Numbered from the stretch's first letter, positions 34,709-43,162 are shown. The stretch is DNA of 64,000 nucleotides from Natrarchaeobius chitinivorans (GCF_003841505.1 NZ_REGA01000023.1:1-64000), one strand, 5' to 3'. Notes: generated by a model from the letters alone, not told the origin. Made by a program: numbers and translations.

Positions 34709-34936
34709 ATGCCATCAGAATACGACCGGATTCTGGATATTGTAGCGGAGAACCCGGGAGCTACCGTCGAGGAGATCACGGACCTGGCACATGATCGCGA
34801 CATCACCGACACAGGTATCCCGAATCTCCTTTCAAATGCGGAAGGCAACGACGATCTTCTCGAGTTTAATGGACGGTACTGGGTAATGCGGACAGGCAAG
34901 TATCAGTTCCACCGCTACGACCACCCGGAAACCTAA
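34709..34936 (+). CDS. Small winged-helix-like protein
   Basis: 75 residues, 3 bases after the second zinc protein, so clearly in the same unit. It reads EYDRILDIVAENPGATVEEITDLAHDRDIT and NGRYWVMRTGKYQFHRYD, a HTH-like start with a beta end. Together the three may form a small protein complex; this is inference. Confidence 0.65.
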   Translation: MPSEYDRILDIVAENPGATVEEITDLAHDRDITDTGIPNLLSNAEGNDDLLEFNGRYWVMRTGKYQFHRYDHPET

Positions 34937-35144
34937 CTCTCCTTCCAAACCCAAATGTTGGGGGATTGGTATAAATCACTATGTCCCGATGAATATCGAG
35001 GATATATTCATCGGTAGGGTGCAGCAAAACACGGCGCTACAAGAATCGTGAGTAGACTATTAGTTAGCGATGATACGCTTGCCGGAGTGCATCTGCGGTC
35101 GCTGGTCCAGCCGGTATAAATCCTGACATCGAGGTGCTTGAGCG

Positions 35145-35450
35145 ATGGCGCCAGGTGATTCTGATCCACACGACGTTCCCGGATCGGATCGCGCACTTGG
35201 TGTCGACGATTCGGTTCCTGACTCCGAGTACGGTAATCAAGGGAACTGTCCAGAACGCAGCGCCGTGGATAGCGGCCAACCTCCCAGCGACGAACTGCAC
35301 GGAGCACTCCTCGAGACCGAACGCACACTCAGAACGGTTGACGAGCAACTGCCCGATCCACCGACGCTTAACAGTTCACTCACTGAACTCCGTGCCACTG
35401 TAGATGCGTATGCTCGGATCGATGTTGAGTATCGCGAGGATTGGGTCTAG
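35145..35450 (+). CDS. Possible small acidic protein
   Basis: 101 residues, acidic, with a helical second half (LHGALLETERTLRTVDEQLPD; LTELRATVDAYARIDVEYRED). Convergent with the next gene. No domain recognised. The N-terminal half is low-complexity, and the start is uncertain. Confidence 0.45.
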   Translation: MAPGDSDPHDVPGSDRALGVDDSVPDSEYGNQGNCPERSAVDSGQPPSDELHGALLETERTLRTVDEQLPDPPTLNSSLTELRATVDAYARIDVEYREDWV

Positions 35451-35460
35451 GTCAACGTAC

Positions 35461-35679
35461 TCAGCGATGCCATTCACCGGGGGGAAGTGACTCGCCAATC
35501 TCGAGTTCGGCAGCGATCTCGGACGGTTGTATGTCATACTCGATAAGACGATCAGCCGCCAACTGCCAAGCTCTGTTCGCAAGTTCTGGGTTGGCTTGCT
35601 CGTAGTGAACGGATAGTTCGGTGAGTGCGAGCGCAGTGAGTAGGTCGTCGCGTTTCTGGTGGCTGGTAGCGGACATCAC
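35461..35679 (-). CDS. Small helical protein, unknown function
   Basis: 72 residues, mostly helical: RDDLLTALALTELSVHYEQ, ANRAWQLAADRLIEYDIQPSEIAAEL. Composition fits a genuine gene. It resembles small haloarchaeal regulatory or TA-associated proteins but no family is recognised. Confidence 0.55.
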   Translation of the reverse strand: MMSATSHQKRDDLLTALALTELSVHYEQANPELANRAWQLAADRLIEYDIQPSEIAAELEIGESLPPGEWHR

Positions 35680-35873
35680 CGAGATTGGCCTCGGTATCCC
35701 ATATAAATCTCAGTAAGCTGGGGAGGGAGAGTCGGAAAGATACCACGCATCTATCGCCCACGAGGGGGCGAGGGGAGCCGCACGTGCGCGCTTCAACTAT
35801 GGCTTCGGAACGGACCAGCGAGACACGGTCAGAGCATTGAGCAGCAGCCAACCCTGACGGTGAGGCCCCGCGG

Positions 35874-36241
35874 GCGAATCTCGAGGTAACAGTTTCGACT
35901 GATCGGGATCAGGCGTCAGTCGTCACACTCGTAGAGTATACCCTCGTCGAACTCACGCACGAGGCCGTTGGTGCCGTATTTGGCTCACGGCAGGTCAGGC
36001 ATTCGACGCGCACGCATTACGTCGCCGTCGACGACGTCGGCGAACAGTTCCAGAAGCGGCACTTCGACGACCGTTAGGCTGGCACGAGACTACTGTCCCT
36101 CGACGAACTGTTCGTGACGAGCTCATCACCCAGCTCACGCGGTCGCCCTTGACGCCGGCGGAGCGCCCACGTGAGGCGGCAGCTATCGAGCCAGACACGT
36201 TCGCGGTGGAACTTGCGAACTCCAGACTCCATAGCGGTTAG
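35874..36241 (+). pseudogene. ELTH-motif family protein, copy 3, frameshifted
   Basis: The plus frame from 35874 (ANLEVTVSTDRD) matches the core of copies 1 and 2: VEYTLVELTHEAVGAVF, then THYVAVDDVGEQFQKRHFDDR and a TAG. The match resumes one frame over with GWHETTVPRRTVRDELITQLTRS, ending at TAG 36239-36241. A single indel near 36069-36078 breaks it. It ends a few bases before an operator-like palindrome and the nuclease gene at 36414. Confidence 0.8.
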
Positions 36242-36243
36242 TC

Positions 36244-36285
36244 TTAACCAACGTTTCGGACAGATAGCGGCACAGTGTTGGTTAA
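36244..36285. promoter_or_regulatory. Operator-like inverted repeat TTAACCAAC...TGTTGGTTAA
   Basis: TTAACCAACg at 36244-36253 and TGTTGGTTAA at 36276-36285, 22 bases apart, lie about 130 bases before the nuclease gene at 36414. The same arms with a 21-base spacing occur at 48296-48336, between two divergent genes. Two dimeric half sites about three helical turns apart are typical of cooperative repressor binding. Confidence 0.6.
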
Positions 36286-36413
36286 TTCTGGAGCAGAATA
36301 CTCTCTCGACCGCCGCCGCCACCCGGCCCTCGAGTGAGTGTGTCCTGGCTGCCGGTCGGCTCGTATGGCCGTCGCGACGGGTTTTATGGGGCCGCTACTC
36401 CTCGAGAGCGAGT

Positions 36414-36959
36414 ATGGTAGTCGTCGAGCAAATCAGCCGATTGAGCGAGCGCCGCAACCAGATCTCGTCCGAGGCGTTTCCGGACGACGCACTGGCGTCG
36501 ATTCAATCGGCCGTCGAAGCCGTCCCGACCAGCGTCTTCGACGGCTCGACGAAACACACGGAGGTCGGTGGATTTGATGCCGCGATCGCCGACGGCCTCT
36601 CGCAGTACGAGTACGAGGGGGACGCCGCCGGCGGCTACAACCCGAACTGCAAGCTCTGGTCGCATCAGGGGTTTAACTACAGCGTCGACCTCTACGACGC
36701 CGACACCCGCATCGCCATCGAGGTCGAGAAGAGTGAGCGGAAGAACGTCAGCGATGACCTCCTCAAGTTCCAGAAGGGGTACCGCACCCAGAAGGACGGG
36801 CAGCCGAAGATCGAGTTCGGCTGTCTGGTGGTGCCGGTGAACTATCTCGGCCGGCATAACCTCTACCAGCACAGCCTGACCAAGCTCGACTTCATGAAGG
36901 GCGTTCTGTTCATCGACGACGTCGCCGTCATCGGCTATCGCGACCCCAGGCCTGACTGA
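36414..36959 (+). CDS. PD-(D/E)XK restriction-endonuclease-like protein (BglII-like)
   Basis: 181 residues from ATG 36414 (MVVVEQISRLSERRNQ). The catalytic core is visible as FNYSVDLYDADTRIAIEVEKSERKNV, giving D...ExEK, followed by DLLKFQKGY, FGCLVVPVNYLG and DVAVIGYRD. This fits BglII/BstYI-type folds. No DNA methyltransferase is next to it, so it may be a relic of a restriction system, a defence effector or a DNA repair protein. It lies downstream of the operator-like palindrome. Confidence 0.65.
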   Translation: MVVVEQISRLSERRNQISSEAFPDDALASIQSAVEAVPTSVFDGSTKHTEVGGFDAAIADGLSQYEYEGDAAGGYNPNCKLWSHQGFNYSVDLYDADTRIAIEVEKSERKNVSDDLLKFQKGYRTQKDGQPKIEFGCLVVPVNYLGRHNLYQHSLTKLDFMKGVLFIDDVAVIGYRDPRPD

Positions 36960-37032
36960 CGCTGTCCGCCCTGACTGTTTGTCGGCGCCAGGAAGCGTGC
37001 GGCGCACGACAGCGGGCGCGGCGTGACTCACC

Positions 37033-37323
37033 ATGACTGATCCAGATCCTCACGACGACACGAGTGCCGACTACGAACATTTCGAGACTGAACTGCTCGC
37101 TCAGGACCGCGACGTTGCCGGCGTCGACACGGCAGACGTCGACGACACGACGGCTCAGAACCTGGTCAACGAGCTCATCGACGCGGACGTCGTCACTCCA
37201 GTTCCCGAGGACCACGTTCTGGTTCACGAACCGAGCGGCGCCGCGTTCGACTCATCGACGCAGCTGGCCGTCTTCCATCGGGGCTGGACGGCCGGCCGCG
37301 ACGCCGACGCGGAGGGCGAGTGA
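37033..37323 (+). CDS. Small acidic haloarchaeal protein
   Basis: 96 residues, very acidic: AQDRDVAGVDTADVDDTTAQ, LVNELIDADVVTPVPEDHVLVHEPS, then FHRGWTAGRDAD. I recognise it as a plasmid-type conserved hypothetical but know no function. It overlaps the next gene by one base. Confidence 0.65.
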   Translation: MTDPDPHDDTSADYEHFETELLAQDRDVAGVDTADVDDTTAQNLVNELIDADVVTPVPEDHVLVHEPSGAAFDSSTQLAVFHRGWTAGRDADAEGE

Positions 37324-37658
37324 TGCAACAGACCCTCGTCGGCTGCGCGTTCTGCGACGCCCCGCCCGGTACCGAGACTGGCGAGGCGCACACCTCGGGA
37401 CAGGACGAGCGGGTCACCCACCCGATCTGCGTCGACTGTGCCATCCAGACGGAGCCGGATCCCGACGAGCGCGATCACGTCGCCCGTGACGGCTGTGGAC
37501 TGATCGTCGACACGCTCGCGGCGCTCACCCGATTCCGGGTCGAACTGGGGCATCTGGAAGGTCCGTTGCAGTTGTGCGCCTGTTGTAGTCCGGGCGGGGT
37601 CGCGACGTACTGGACGCGTGACCTCGAGGAGCACCTCGTCGCAACGCCAGTGGAGTGA
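37323..37658 (+). CDS. Zinc-binding protein with three Cys pairs (DUF7558-like)
   Basis: 111 residues with CAFCDAPPG, HPICVDCAIQ and QLCACCSPGG, so three cysteine pairs plus histidines suitable for two zinc sites. The start ATG overlaps the previous stop (GTGATG). DNA-binding or protein-binding role is possible; the family name is tentative. Confidence 0.6.
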   Translation: MQQTLVGCAFCDAPPGTETGEAHTSGQDERVTHPICVDCAIQTEPDPDERDHVARDGCGLIVDTLAALTRFRVELGHLEGPLQLCACCSPGGVATYWTRDLEEHLVATPVE

Positions 37659-37741
37659 CTCCATCTCTCAGTACGGAACCTATCCAACCCAAGTAACAAA
37701 CATGCCAAACAGCTATATTCCAACAGTTCCAACACCAGTCT

Positions 37742-38101
37742 ATGTCGAGCGGTACCATCGATATCGATGAGTTCGAAAACGCCGACGCCGACGAATTTGA
37801 GGAGCGGAATGACACCGAGCGGATCGTGCTGTTCCTCGACGAGCACGACGACCGTGCGTGGAAGGCGGCGACGATCGCCGAGCGACTCGGGCTGGATACG
37901 GACGCTGTCAGTGCTATCCTCTCCCGACTGAAGGAACGTGGGCTCGTGCGACACAAGCGCCCGTACTGGGCGATCACGGACGACGAGGAACGGCTCCAAT
38001 CTGTCTACCGACTTCATCGACACCACGAGACTGCAGACGAACAGTACGGTGAGGAACGTCTTGAGGAGCTCCAGACCGACGAGATGGAGCAAGTACAGTG
38101 A
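37742..38101 (+). CDS. MarR-like winged-helix protein (putative antitoxin)
   Basis: 119 residues: acidic N-terminus, then TERIVLFLDEHDDRAWKAATIAERLGLDTDAVSAILSRLKERGLVRHKRPYWAI in overlapping motifs, a winged HTH, then a charged helix. It overlaps the MazF-like gene by four bases (GTGA), so it is the likely antitoxin/autoregulator. A TATA-like ACAGCTATATTCC occurs about 35 bases before the start. Confidence 0.8.
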   Translation: MSSGTIDIDEFENADADEFEERNDTERIVLFLDEHDDRAWKAATIAERLGLDTDAVSAILSRLKERGLVRHKRPYWAITDDEERLQSVYRLHRHHETADEQYGEERLEELQTDEMEQVQ

Positions 38102-38439
38102 CTGCGTTCGAGGAACTGGAACGCGGCGACATCGTTTGGGGGACTGACCCACTCTCGGAGAAGGGGCGCCCGATGCTCGTTCTGGGAACCCCTCAACTCC
38201 CGAACCACGGTACCCAGCTCATCACAGTCCTGCTCTCCACGAAGACCTATCACGAAGAATCACTCCCACTTCGGGACGACGACTACGAGGGCGACCCACT
38301 CGGCGAACAAAGCCACGTCCTCCCGTGGTCGCTCGCGACCCTCAACAGTGCTGCAGACGTAGAACACTACCTGACCTCTCTCGTCGACGACCGCACCGAA
38401 GATGTGTCGAGCCAGTTGATCGGCTACATCTCCGCCTGA
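38098..38439 (+). CDS. MazF/PemK-like toxin
   Basis: 113 residues from GTG 38098. It has the MazF/PemK core: ELERGDIVWGTDPLSEKGRPMLVLG, TQLITVLLSTKTY, and PWSLATLNSAADVEHYLTSLVDD. MazF-type toxins cleave RNA. The HTH gene before it is the likely antitoxin, an unusual type of partner for MazF but common in haloarchaea. Intact. Confidence 0.8.
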   Translation: MTAFEELERGDIVWGTDPLSEKGRPMLVLGTPQLPNHGTQLITVLLSTKTYHEESLPLRDDDYEGDPLGEQSHVLPWSLATLNSAADVEHYLTSLVDDRTEDVSSQLIGYISA

Positions 38440-38449
38440 ACGGACTTGG

Positions 38450-38880
38450 CTACCGCCAATAGCGACACCGAGAGCAGAGGACACCTCGACTACCGGTATT
38501 TGCTTCCCAGCAATTCGGCCATCTCGAGGCGTTCCCTCTTACCATGGCCCATTCGCTCCCGAGTGCGTACACATCACCAGCGTTCGTCGCCACGAGAACG
38601 ACGCCGTTCACGACCGTCGATGCGGCATCGATCTCACCCAGAAGGACGCCACCAAAGTTCCGCTCGCGAGTTTCAAACGACCACCGCTCGGTCCCATTAG
38701 CCGCTGCCATCGCTCGAACGGTCCTGCCATCACCAAGGAGGACCTTCCCGTCAACGAGAACCGGTTCGGTCGCAACCTCAATCTTGTCCTCGACCCATTG
38801 CTCAGTGCCTGTTGGGTCGACGGCGACGAGGCCTCCCCCTGCCGGATGATCACACGATCGTCCGCGACGGCAGTAGACTG
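38450..38880 (-). pseudogene. PQQ-type beta-propeller relic
   Basis: The minus strand shows propeller repeats: GGLVAVDPTGTEQWVED, VLVDGKVLLGDGRTVRAMAAANGTERWSFET, and NGVVLVATNAGDVYALG. The start is frameshifted (YCRGDRVIIRQG lies in another frame) and both ends are missing, so it is a fragment of a larger extracellular PQQ-like protein. Confidence 0.65.
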
Positions 38881-39006
38881 GCGCACTTTCTCGGGGAGTT
38901 CCCCTTTGGGCTATCCACCTCTTAGACGCGTGGTTGTCGCGACGCCGGCGGAGTGACCCCAAATACTCTTTACTGATTCGCTATAAACTGTAATCAGGGG
39001 CGAATC

Positions 39007-39606
39007 GTGTCACGCACCACAAACCGCGCCGACGGCGACATCGTCCGCGACTTCCTCTCGGTCGCAAACCTCCTCGAGGAGCCACAGCTCGCCCAGCTGT
39101 ACTCGTATCTCGCCCGAGAGGGGGAGGTGACCGTCCAGAACGCGATAAAGGACCTCGAGCTTGCTCAGGGGACCGCCTACAGCTACGTCAACCGGCTCGT
39201 CGACGCCGGCGTCGTCAACGTTACCGACGACGAACAGCCGCGCCGATACACCGCCCGGGAGATCGATCTGACCGTGACGACGGCGGCGGACGACCGCGAG
39301 TACACGATCACGCCGGCGCTCATCGACTCCGTCGGCCGCCGCGAGACGAACGCCGACATCGACACCTACATCGACCGCCACGGCGTCGCCGGCCTCGCGA
39401 CCGCGCTCACCTACGCGGTCGCCCGCGAACGCGGTGAGGTGACCCACCGGCTGATGGCGGAGGATCTCGATATCTCGCCGCTGGCTGCGGAGATGATTCT
39501 GCAGGCGCTCCGCCCCGTCGTCCACGAGCACTACGACATCGAGGAAGCTGGGGCGGGGCTCGACAAACTGGACATCGACGACGGCGACACGATTGACGAC
39601 GCGTGA
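39007..39606 (+). CDS. DUF7437-type winged-helix protein, second copy
   Basis: 199 residues from GTG 39007. N-terminal winged helix (LAREGEVTVQNAIKDLELAQGTAYSYVNRLVDAGVV) and a second domain with DTYIDRHGVAGLATALTYAV and VHEHYDIEEAG. The same layout as 23803-24525. The following PIN gene overlaps the stop (GTGA) but is truncated, so this would be an antitoxin without a toxin. Confidence 0.75.
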   Translation: MSRTTNRADGDIVRDFLSVANLLEEPQLAQLYSYLAREGEVTVQNAIKDLELAQGTAYSYVNRLVDAGVVNVTDDEQPRRYTAREIDLTVTTAADDREYTITPALIDSVGRRETNADIDTYIDRHGVAGLATALTYAVARERGEVTHRLMAEDLDISPLAAEMILQALRPVVHEHYDIEEAGAGLDKLDIDDGDTIDDA

Positions 39607-39704
39607 GCGCGCTCTACATCGCCGACACCGGTCTGTTCGTCGCGATGGGGCAGCCGTCGAATAGCCGGTACCAAGTTGTTCGGCGGGTCGCGCTGCGCCT
39701 CTGA
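39603..39704 (+). pseudogene. PIN-domain gene, N-terminal stub
   Basis: Begins at GTG 39603, overlapping the DUF7437 stop: ALYIADTGLFVAMGQPSNSRYQ, matching VVDANVFFAIGHPSNPKY of the intact PIN at 24535. After 33 residues it stops at the border of an IS6-type transposase relic. Only the first catalytic Asp remains. Confidence 0.85.
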
Positions 39705-39863
39705 GAGTTTGTGCGTCCACCTCCAAATTGCGCCGTTAGAACGGTCAATACCGAATGATTCGAAGACTGAGATGACCTCTCGGACCGACAATCCCATCGA
39801 ATGCAGTCGCACCCGAACACCTGATCGGTGTCGGGGTGCGCCCGTTCTCCCAAACCTCATCAC
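39685..39863 (-). pseudogene. IS6-type transposase N-terminal relic
   Basis: On the minus strand: VRVRLHSMGLSVREVISVFESFG, then DRSNGAIWRWTHKLSEAQRDPP, the characteristic N-terminal HTH of haloarchaeal IS6 (ISH14/15/29-like) transposases. The catalytic domain is absent: the frame runs antisense into the PIN stub. The insertion and deletion probably destroyed the PIN gene. Confidence 0.8.
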
Positions 39864-40057
39864 AGTCCATATCTAAAGTCTCTCTGAGCAGGTTGGCGAG
39901 TTGCATTGGCCACTTCTCGCCACCACCTGCTCGTTCCTCAAACTCTCATCTAGACAGTGCCTAGTTGGAGAAACTTCCAAGGCGTCGATGTTTATCTGCC
40001 CCTCAATGGGTGAGGGGCTTGGTGTTGAGGCGAGCTCCCCGTAATTCGGTGAGAACG

Positions 40058-40996
40058 ATGGCAACTAGAGACATCTACGAAACTGGGTTCGATGAAGACG
40101 TTCAGGCAAAGTCGAATGCTAACCAATGTCCCGAATGTGACGGGCATGTCACTACGAACGCGGTCGAAACAGTCTGCGAGGACTGTGGGCTCGTTATTGA
40201 CGAACAACGAATCGACCATGGCCCTGAATGGAGAACTCACGATCAAGACCAACGAAAGCGGACGGGCTCTCCACTGACTGCGACACGCCATGACCGAGGG
40301 CTTTCGACCGAGATCGGTCGCTGCAAAGATGCGAACGGGAACGAACTCTCCGGACGAAAGCGCCAGCAGCTATCCCGAATGCGGCGTGAACAGACTCGTG
40401 GTCGCTTCCAGTCGAAAGCCGAGCGAAACCTCGCACACGGCTTGGGTGAAGTTCGAAGAATCGCGAGCGTCCTCGAGCTCTCAGATTCGGTTCGTGACCA
40501 GGCGTGTCAACTGTTCCGGAGCGCTCAAACCGAAGACCTGCTACGAGGTCGATCGATCGAGGCGATAGCTGCAGCAAGCATCTACGGAGCCTGTCGCTGT
40601 AACGGCCACTCGCGGTTACTCGACGACGTCGTCGACGCGGCACGCGTTGAACAATCAAGAGTCACGAATGCCTATAAGACGTTGAATACAGAACTCGGAC
40701 TGCCGACCCAGCCTGTTCGCCCTAGCGAATTCATCCCCCGTCTCGCGTCAGAACTCGATGTTCCAGCGTACATCCGACAGCGAGCTCAAAGGTTGGCTGA
40801 ACAGTCGGAATCGACAGGAGTAGCGTCGGGTGTCAAGCCATCAGGATTCGCAGCCGCCTGTCTGTATAAGGCGGGTCGTGAAGAGGGACGATGGCTGACG
40901 CAGTCGGAAGTCGCTGCGGCGGCGAGCGTCACTGCAACGACCATCCGGTCGCATCAAGACACGTTAGAAGAGCAGATGACATCCTCCCCGGCGTGA
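40058..40996 (+). CDS. tfb: Transcription initiation factor TFB, C-terminus altered
   Basis: 312 residues from ATG 40058 (MATRDIYET). The zinc ribbon (CPECDGHV, then CEDCGLV), the B-reader/linker region and two cyclin repeats (SIEAIAAASIYGACRCNGHSRLLDDVV; GVKPSGFAAACLYKAGREEG) are present, and the final HTH (VAAAASVTATTIRSHQDTLEEQ). The last residues (MTSSPA) come from the right end of the adjacent TnpB element, so the native tail was cut. Haloarchaea carry several TFBs with different promoter sets; a second is at 58310. Probably still functional. Confidence 0.9.
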   Translation: MATRDIYETGFDEDVQAKSNANQCPECDGHVTTNAVETVCEDCGLVIDEQRIDHGPEWRTHDQDQRKRTGSPLTATRHDRGLSTEIGRCKDANGNELSGRKRQQLSRMRREQTRGRFQSKAERNLAHGLGEVRRIASVLELSDSVRDQACQLFRSAQTEDLLRGRSIEAIAAASIYGACRCNGHSRLLDDVVDAARVEQSRVTNAYKTLNTELGLPTQPVRPSEFIPRLASELDVPAYIRQRAQRLAEQSESTGVASGVKPSGFAAACLYKAGREEGRWLTQSEVAAAASVTATTIRSHQDTLEEQMTSSPA

Positions 40997-41030
40997 ACGC
41001 CGGGGTTTCCTCACGCTGGGGGTATCGCTT
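40978..41030 (-). ncRNA. Putative guide-RNA scaffold and right end of TnpB element 3
   Basis: Read on the minus strand after tnpB: AGTTGCCTCCGTGG, a short linker, GCGTGAGGAA, then the stem CCCCGGCG-TTCA-CGCCGGGG (40987-41006) and AGGATGTCA. This repeats the order at 23221-23302, including the TTCA loop and the GAGGATGTCA end. It abuts the TFB gene, into which the element inserted. Confidence 0.5.
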
Positions 41031-42303
41031 ACCGGCCCACGGAGGCAACTTGCGGGTTCGTGCGCTCCTCGTTGGAACAAGAGTGTGGTGACTCTGACCA
41101 TTCGTGGTCGTTCCACTTGAGGCGCACAGGCCGTGCCATCGGCCGTGCTACCGTCGTCTGCCGTCTCAGGAACGTCTCGCTTGCCGTAAGGTCCGCGTGC
41201 CCCTCGAAGCCGCACGGACACGTCAGCGTGTCGCTGTGGCGCGTCGTCCGCTCGGTTGAACCGCACTGTGGGCACTCTTGGCTTGTCCACGCTTCCGACC
41301 GAGTTTCGACCGTCATACCGTACTCCTCGGCGGTACACGCGAGTCGGTCGATGAACTGCCGGAACGCCCAGAAGTTGTGCGTCTTGGCGTTCGCCTTGAC
41401 CGACCAATGCGTATTGAGTACGTCCGTTAACGCGCCGACGTACACCGTGGAGACACCTTCACCGTGCAGCCGTTCGATGAGGTGGCGTGCGAGCGCGTCT
41501 TGGGCATGGTCGCGCCGTCGTGTCCGCCGTCGGTATAGCGACCGTATCCGGTGGCTGCTGTACCGGCCGTCGTCCAAGAGCGACTGCAACCGGGCGATTT
41601 CTCGCGTCGTCTCGCGAAACCGCTCGAACAAGTCGTGCCCTTCGTACAGCAGTTGCGTGCCGGTCGTGGTCGTACAGGCGACGAGGTTGTTCGCACCAAT
41701 ATCCAGAGCGGCGGTTTCGCCCGCCAGTGGTTGTACCAGCCGAGAAGTGCCGATTGTGACTGGCTGAAAGGCCCTGAATGTTTGTGCGTTCTCGTCCCAG
41801 AACAACTCCAACCGGCCCTGCTTGTCGTACTCTTCCCATTTGGGGTTGCCCCGGACTTCGAGCCGGAGACGTTCGCGGTGTCCCAGACCGTACTCGTCTT
41901 TCAGGTCTTGGCCGACGAGAATTTCGAGTCGGGAGTATTCGCCCCACTCGACGGAGTACGACGTGTTGCGGATGTACGTTCGGAGTTCGCGTCCTTCGCG
42001 TTCGTTGCCCCAGTATCCGGGCTTCCCGTTGGCTTCGCCCTTCTTCTTGAGCGCGAAGAACGACCGCCACGCTTCGCGGTTCTTCCGTTCGATTTGCTGA
42101 ACGGTCGAAGCTCCGAGCGTGTCTCCGTACCGCCCGCGATACTCGCTTATGTCCCATACGTCGGCGTTTGGGTCGGCGTAGTGTTCGCGGCGCTCGTAGT
42201 TGATTTCGTTCCAGAGAGCGGCAGAAGCGTCCAACAGGCGTTGAAGCAACTCCTCGTCCTTCTCGGACTGAGGAATCACATCGAACGTGTTGGTCCGCTT
42301 CAT
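41029..42303 (-). CDS. tnpB: TnpB-family protein lacking the RuvC-II glutamate
   Basis: 424 residues, closely related to 21937-23217. RuvC-I Asp201 (AALDIGANN) and RuvC-III Asp371 (GHADLTAS) are kept with zinc ribbon CPQC and CPC, but the RuvC-II position reads VYVGAL with Gly290, so neither the Glu nor the neighbouring Asp is present. Its ATG at 42303 faces a 43-residue RHH-like gene starting at 42357. The right end inserted at the end of the TFB gene. Whether it cleaves DNA is an open question. Confidence 0.88.
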   Translation of the reverse strand: MKRTNTFDVIPQSEKDEELLQRLLDASAALWNEINYERREHYADPNADVWDISEYRGRYGDTLGASTVQQIERKNREAWRSFFALKKKGEANGKPGYWGNEREGRELRTYIRNTSYSVEWGEYSRLEILVGQDLKDEYGLGHRERLRLEVRGNPKWEEYDKQGRLELFWDENAQTFRAFQPVTIGTSRLVQPLAGETAALDIGANNLVACTTTTGTQLLYEGHDLFERFRETTREIARLQSLLDDGRYSSHRIRSLYRRRTRRRDHAQDALARHLIERLHGEGVSTVYVGALTDVLNTHWSVKANAKTHNFWAFRQFIDRLACTAEEYGMTVETRSEAWTSQECPQCGSTERTTRHSDTLTCPCGFEGHADLTASETFLRRQTTVARPMARPVRLKWNDHEWSESPHSCSNEERTNPQVASVGR

Positions 42304-42356
42304 TAACTTCTCCTTGTACCCGAAGGCTAATGTATGTTTATTTTTTGTATGTTTGT

Positions 42357-42488
42357 ATGGTGAAGAACATCCACGTGGTGGTTGACGACGACGTGCATGA
42401 GCGGTTAGACCGAATTAAGAAGGAACATGGCCTAACGTGGGAAGGAATGTTGCTCCACGCGGCGAAAGACTTGGATACTCTAGACTGA
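42357..42488 (+). CDS. 43-residue ribbon-helix-helix-like protein divergent to TnpB
   Basis: ATG 42357 to TGA 42486-42488. It starts with a beta strand [10 protein letters not shown], followed by [13 protein letters not shown] and [16 protein letters not shown], the strand-helix-helix pattern of Arc/MetJ-type regulators. Divergent from tnpB with 53 bases between starts (including the AT-rich TTATTTTTTGTATG). It may be an element-encoded repressor. Not found beside the other two TnpB genes. Confidence 0.65.
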   Translation: MVKNIHVVVDDDVHERLDRIKKEHGLTWEGMLLHAAKDLDTLD

Positions 42489-42649
42489 ACGGTGTCGGCG
42501 GCAGTTCGACAGTTGTCAAATTCACGCCCGCCGTGAACAGCGGGACTCTCTCCTTGAATCAGGTAGCCTGACGATGCTCCTGTACAAGCACTGTTGAAAG
42601 GATAGTTTTCTCAGGGAATTATTTGTTTATGGAGTGCGTAGCACCCAGT
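42489..42649. other. Promoter region of the second DUF7342 pair
   Basis: About 160 bases; a TATA-like TTATTTGTTTATGG lies near 42618-42631, about 25 bases before the ATG at 42650. Confidence 0.35.
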
Positions 42650-43162
42650 ATGACCGAGACATGGGATAACATCAACGAGCAGGTCAAAGCGGACTGGAAA
42701 GAGGATACCACGCCGTTCGAGCGGGTGTACGAAATCGTCGAACAAACCCACGACGGACAGTCGGCAGCCGAGATCGCTGACCGCGCCCTCGTGAGCGAAC
42801 CGACGGCACGTCGACACTGCAAGGCGCTCGTGAACACGGGCTTCGCCGAGACGGAGCAGGACGGCCAAACAACGCTGTACAAGCGAAACAGCGACCGGGT
42901 GTTGATATCCCGGATCCGCGAACTTCGAGAGGAAGTCACTCGGCCGGAGTTGCTCGACAGCATCAAGGAAATGAAGACCGAGATCCGGCGCTATGAGGAC
43001 CGCTACGACGTGGTGTCACCCGAAGAGCTCAGCCAGCAACTCGACGCCGACGAGACGGAGGGCTGGGACGACCTCACCGCGTGGCGAACGACGCGGCAGA
43101 ATCTCGCCGTCGCCCAAGCAGCACTTGCCTACGACGAGGCCAGCCACCAGCTCGCTGTATGA
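42650..43162 (+). CDS. DUF7342-type winged-helix protein, second copy
   Basis: 170 residues from ATG 42650 (MTETWDNIN). N-terminal winged helix (AAEIADRALVSEPTARRHCKALVNTGF) and a C-terminal acidic helical half (RELREEVTRPELLDSIKEMKTEIR; WRTTRQNLAVAQAAL). Same family as 1954-2508. It overlaps the next gene by four bases (ATGA). Likely antitoxin/autoregulator of the pair. Confidence 0.8.
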   Translation: MTETWDNINEQVKADWKEDTTPFERVYEIVEQTHDGQSAAEIADRALVSEPTARRHCKALVNTGFAETEQDGQTTLYKRNSDRVLISRIRELREEVTRPELLDSIKEMKTEIRRYEDRYDVVSPEELSQQLDADETEGWDDLTAWRTTRQNLAVAQAALAYDEASHQLAV

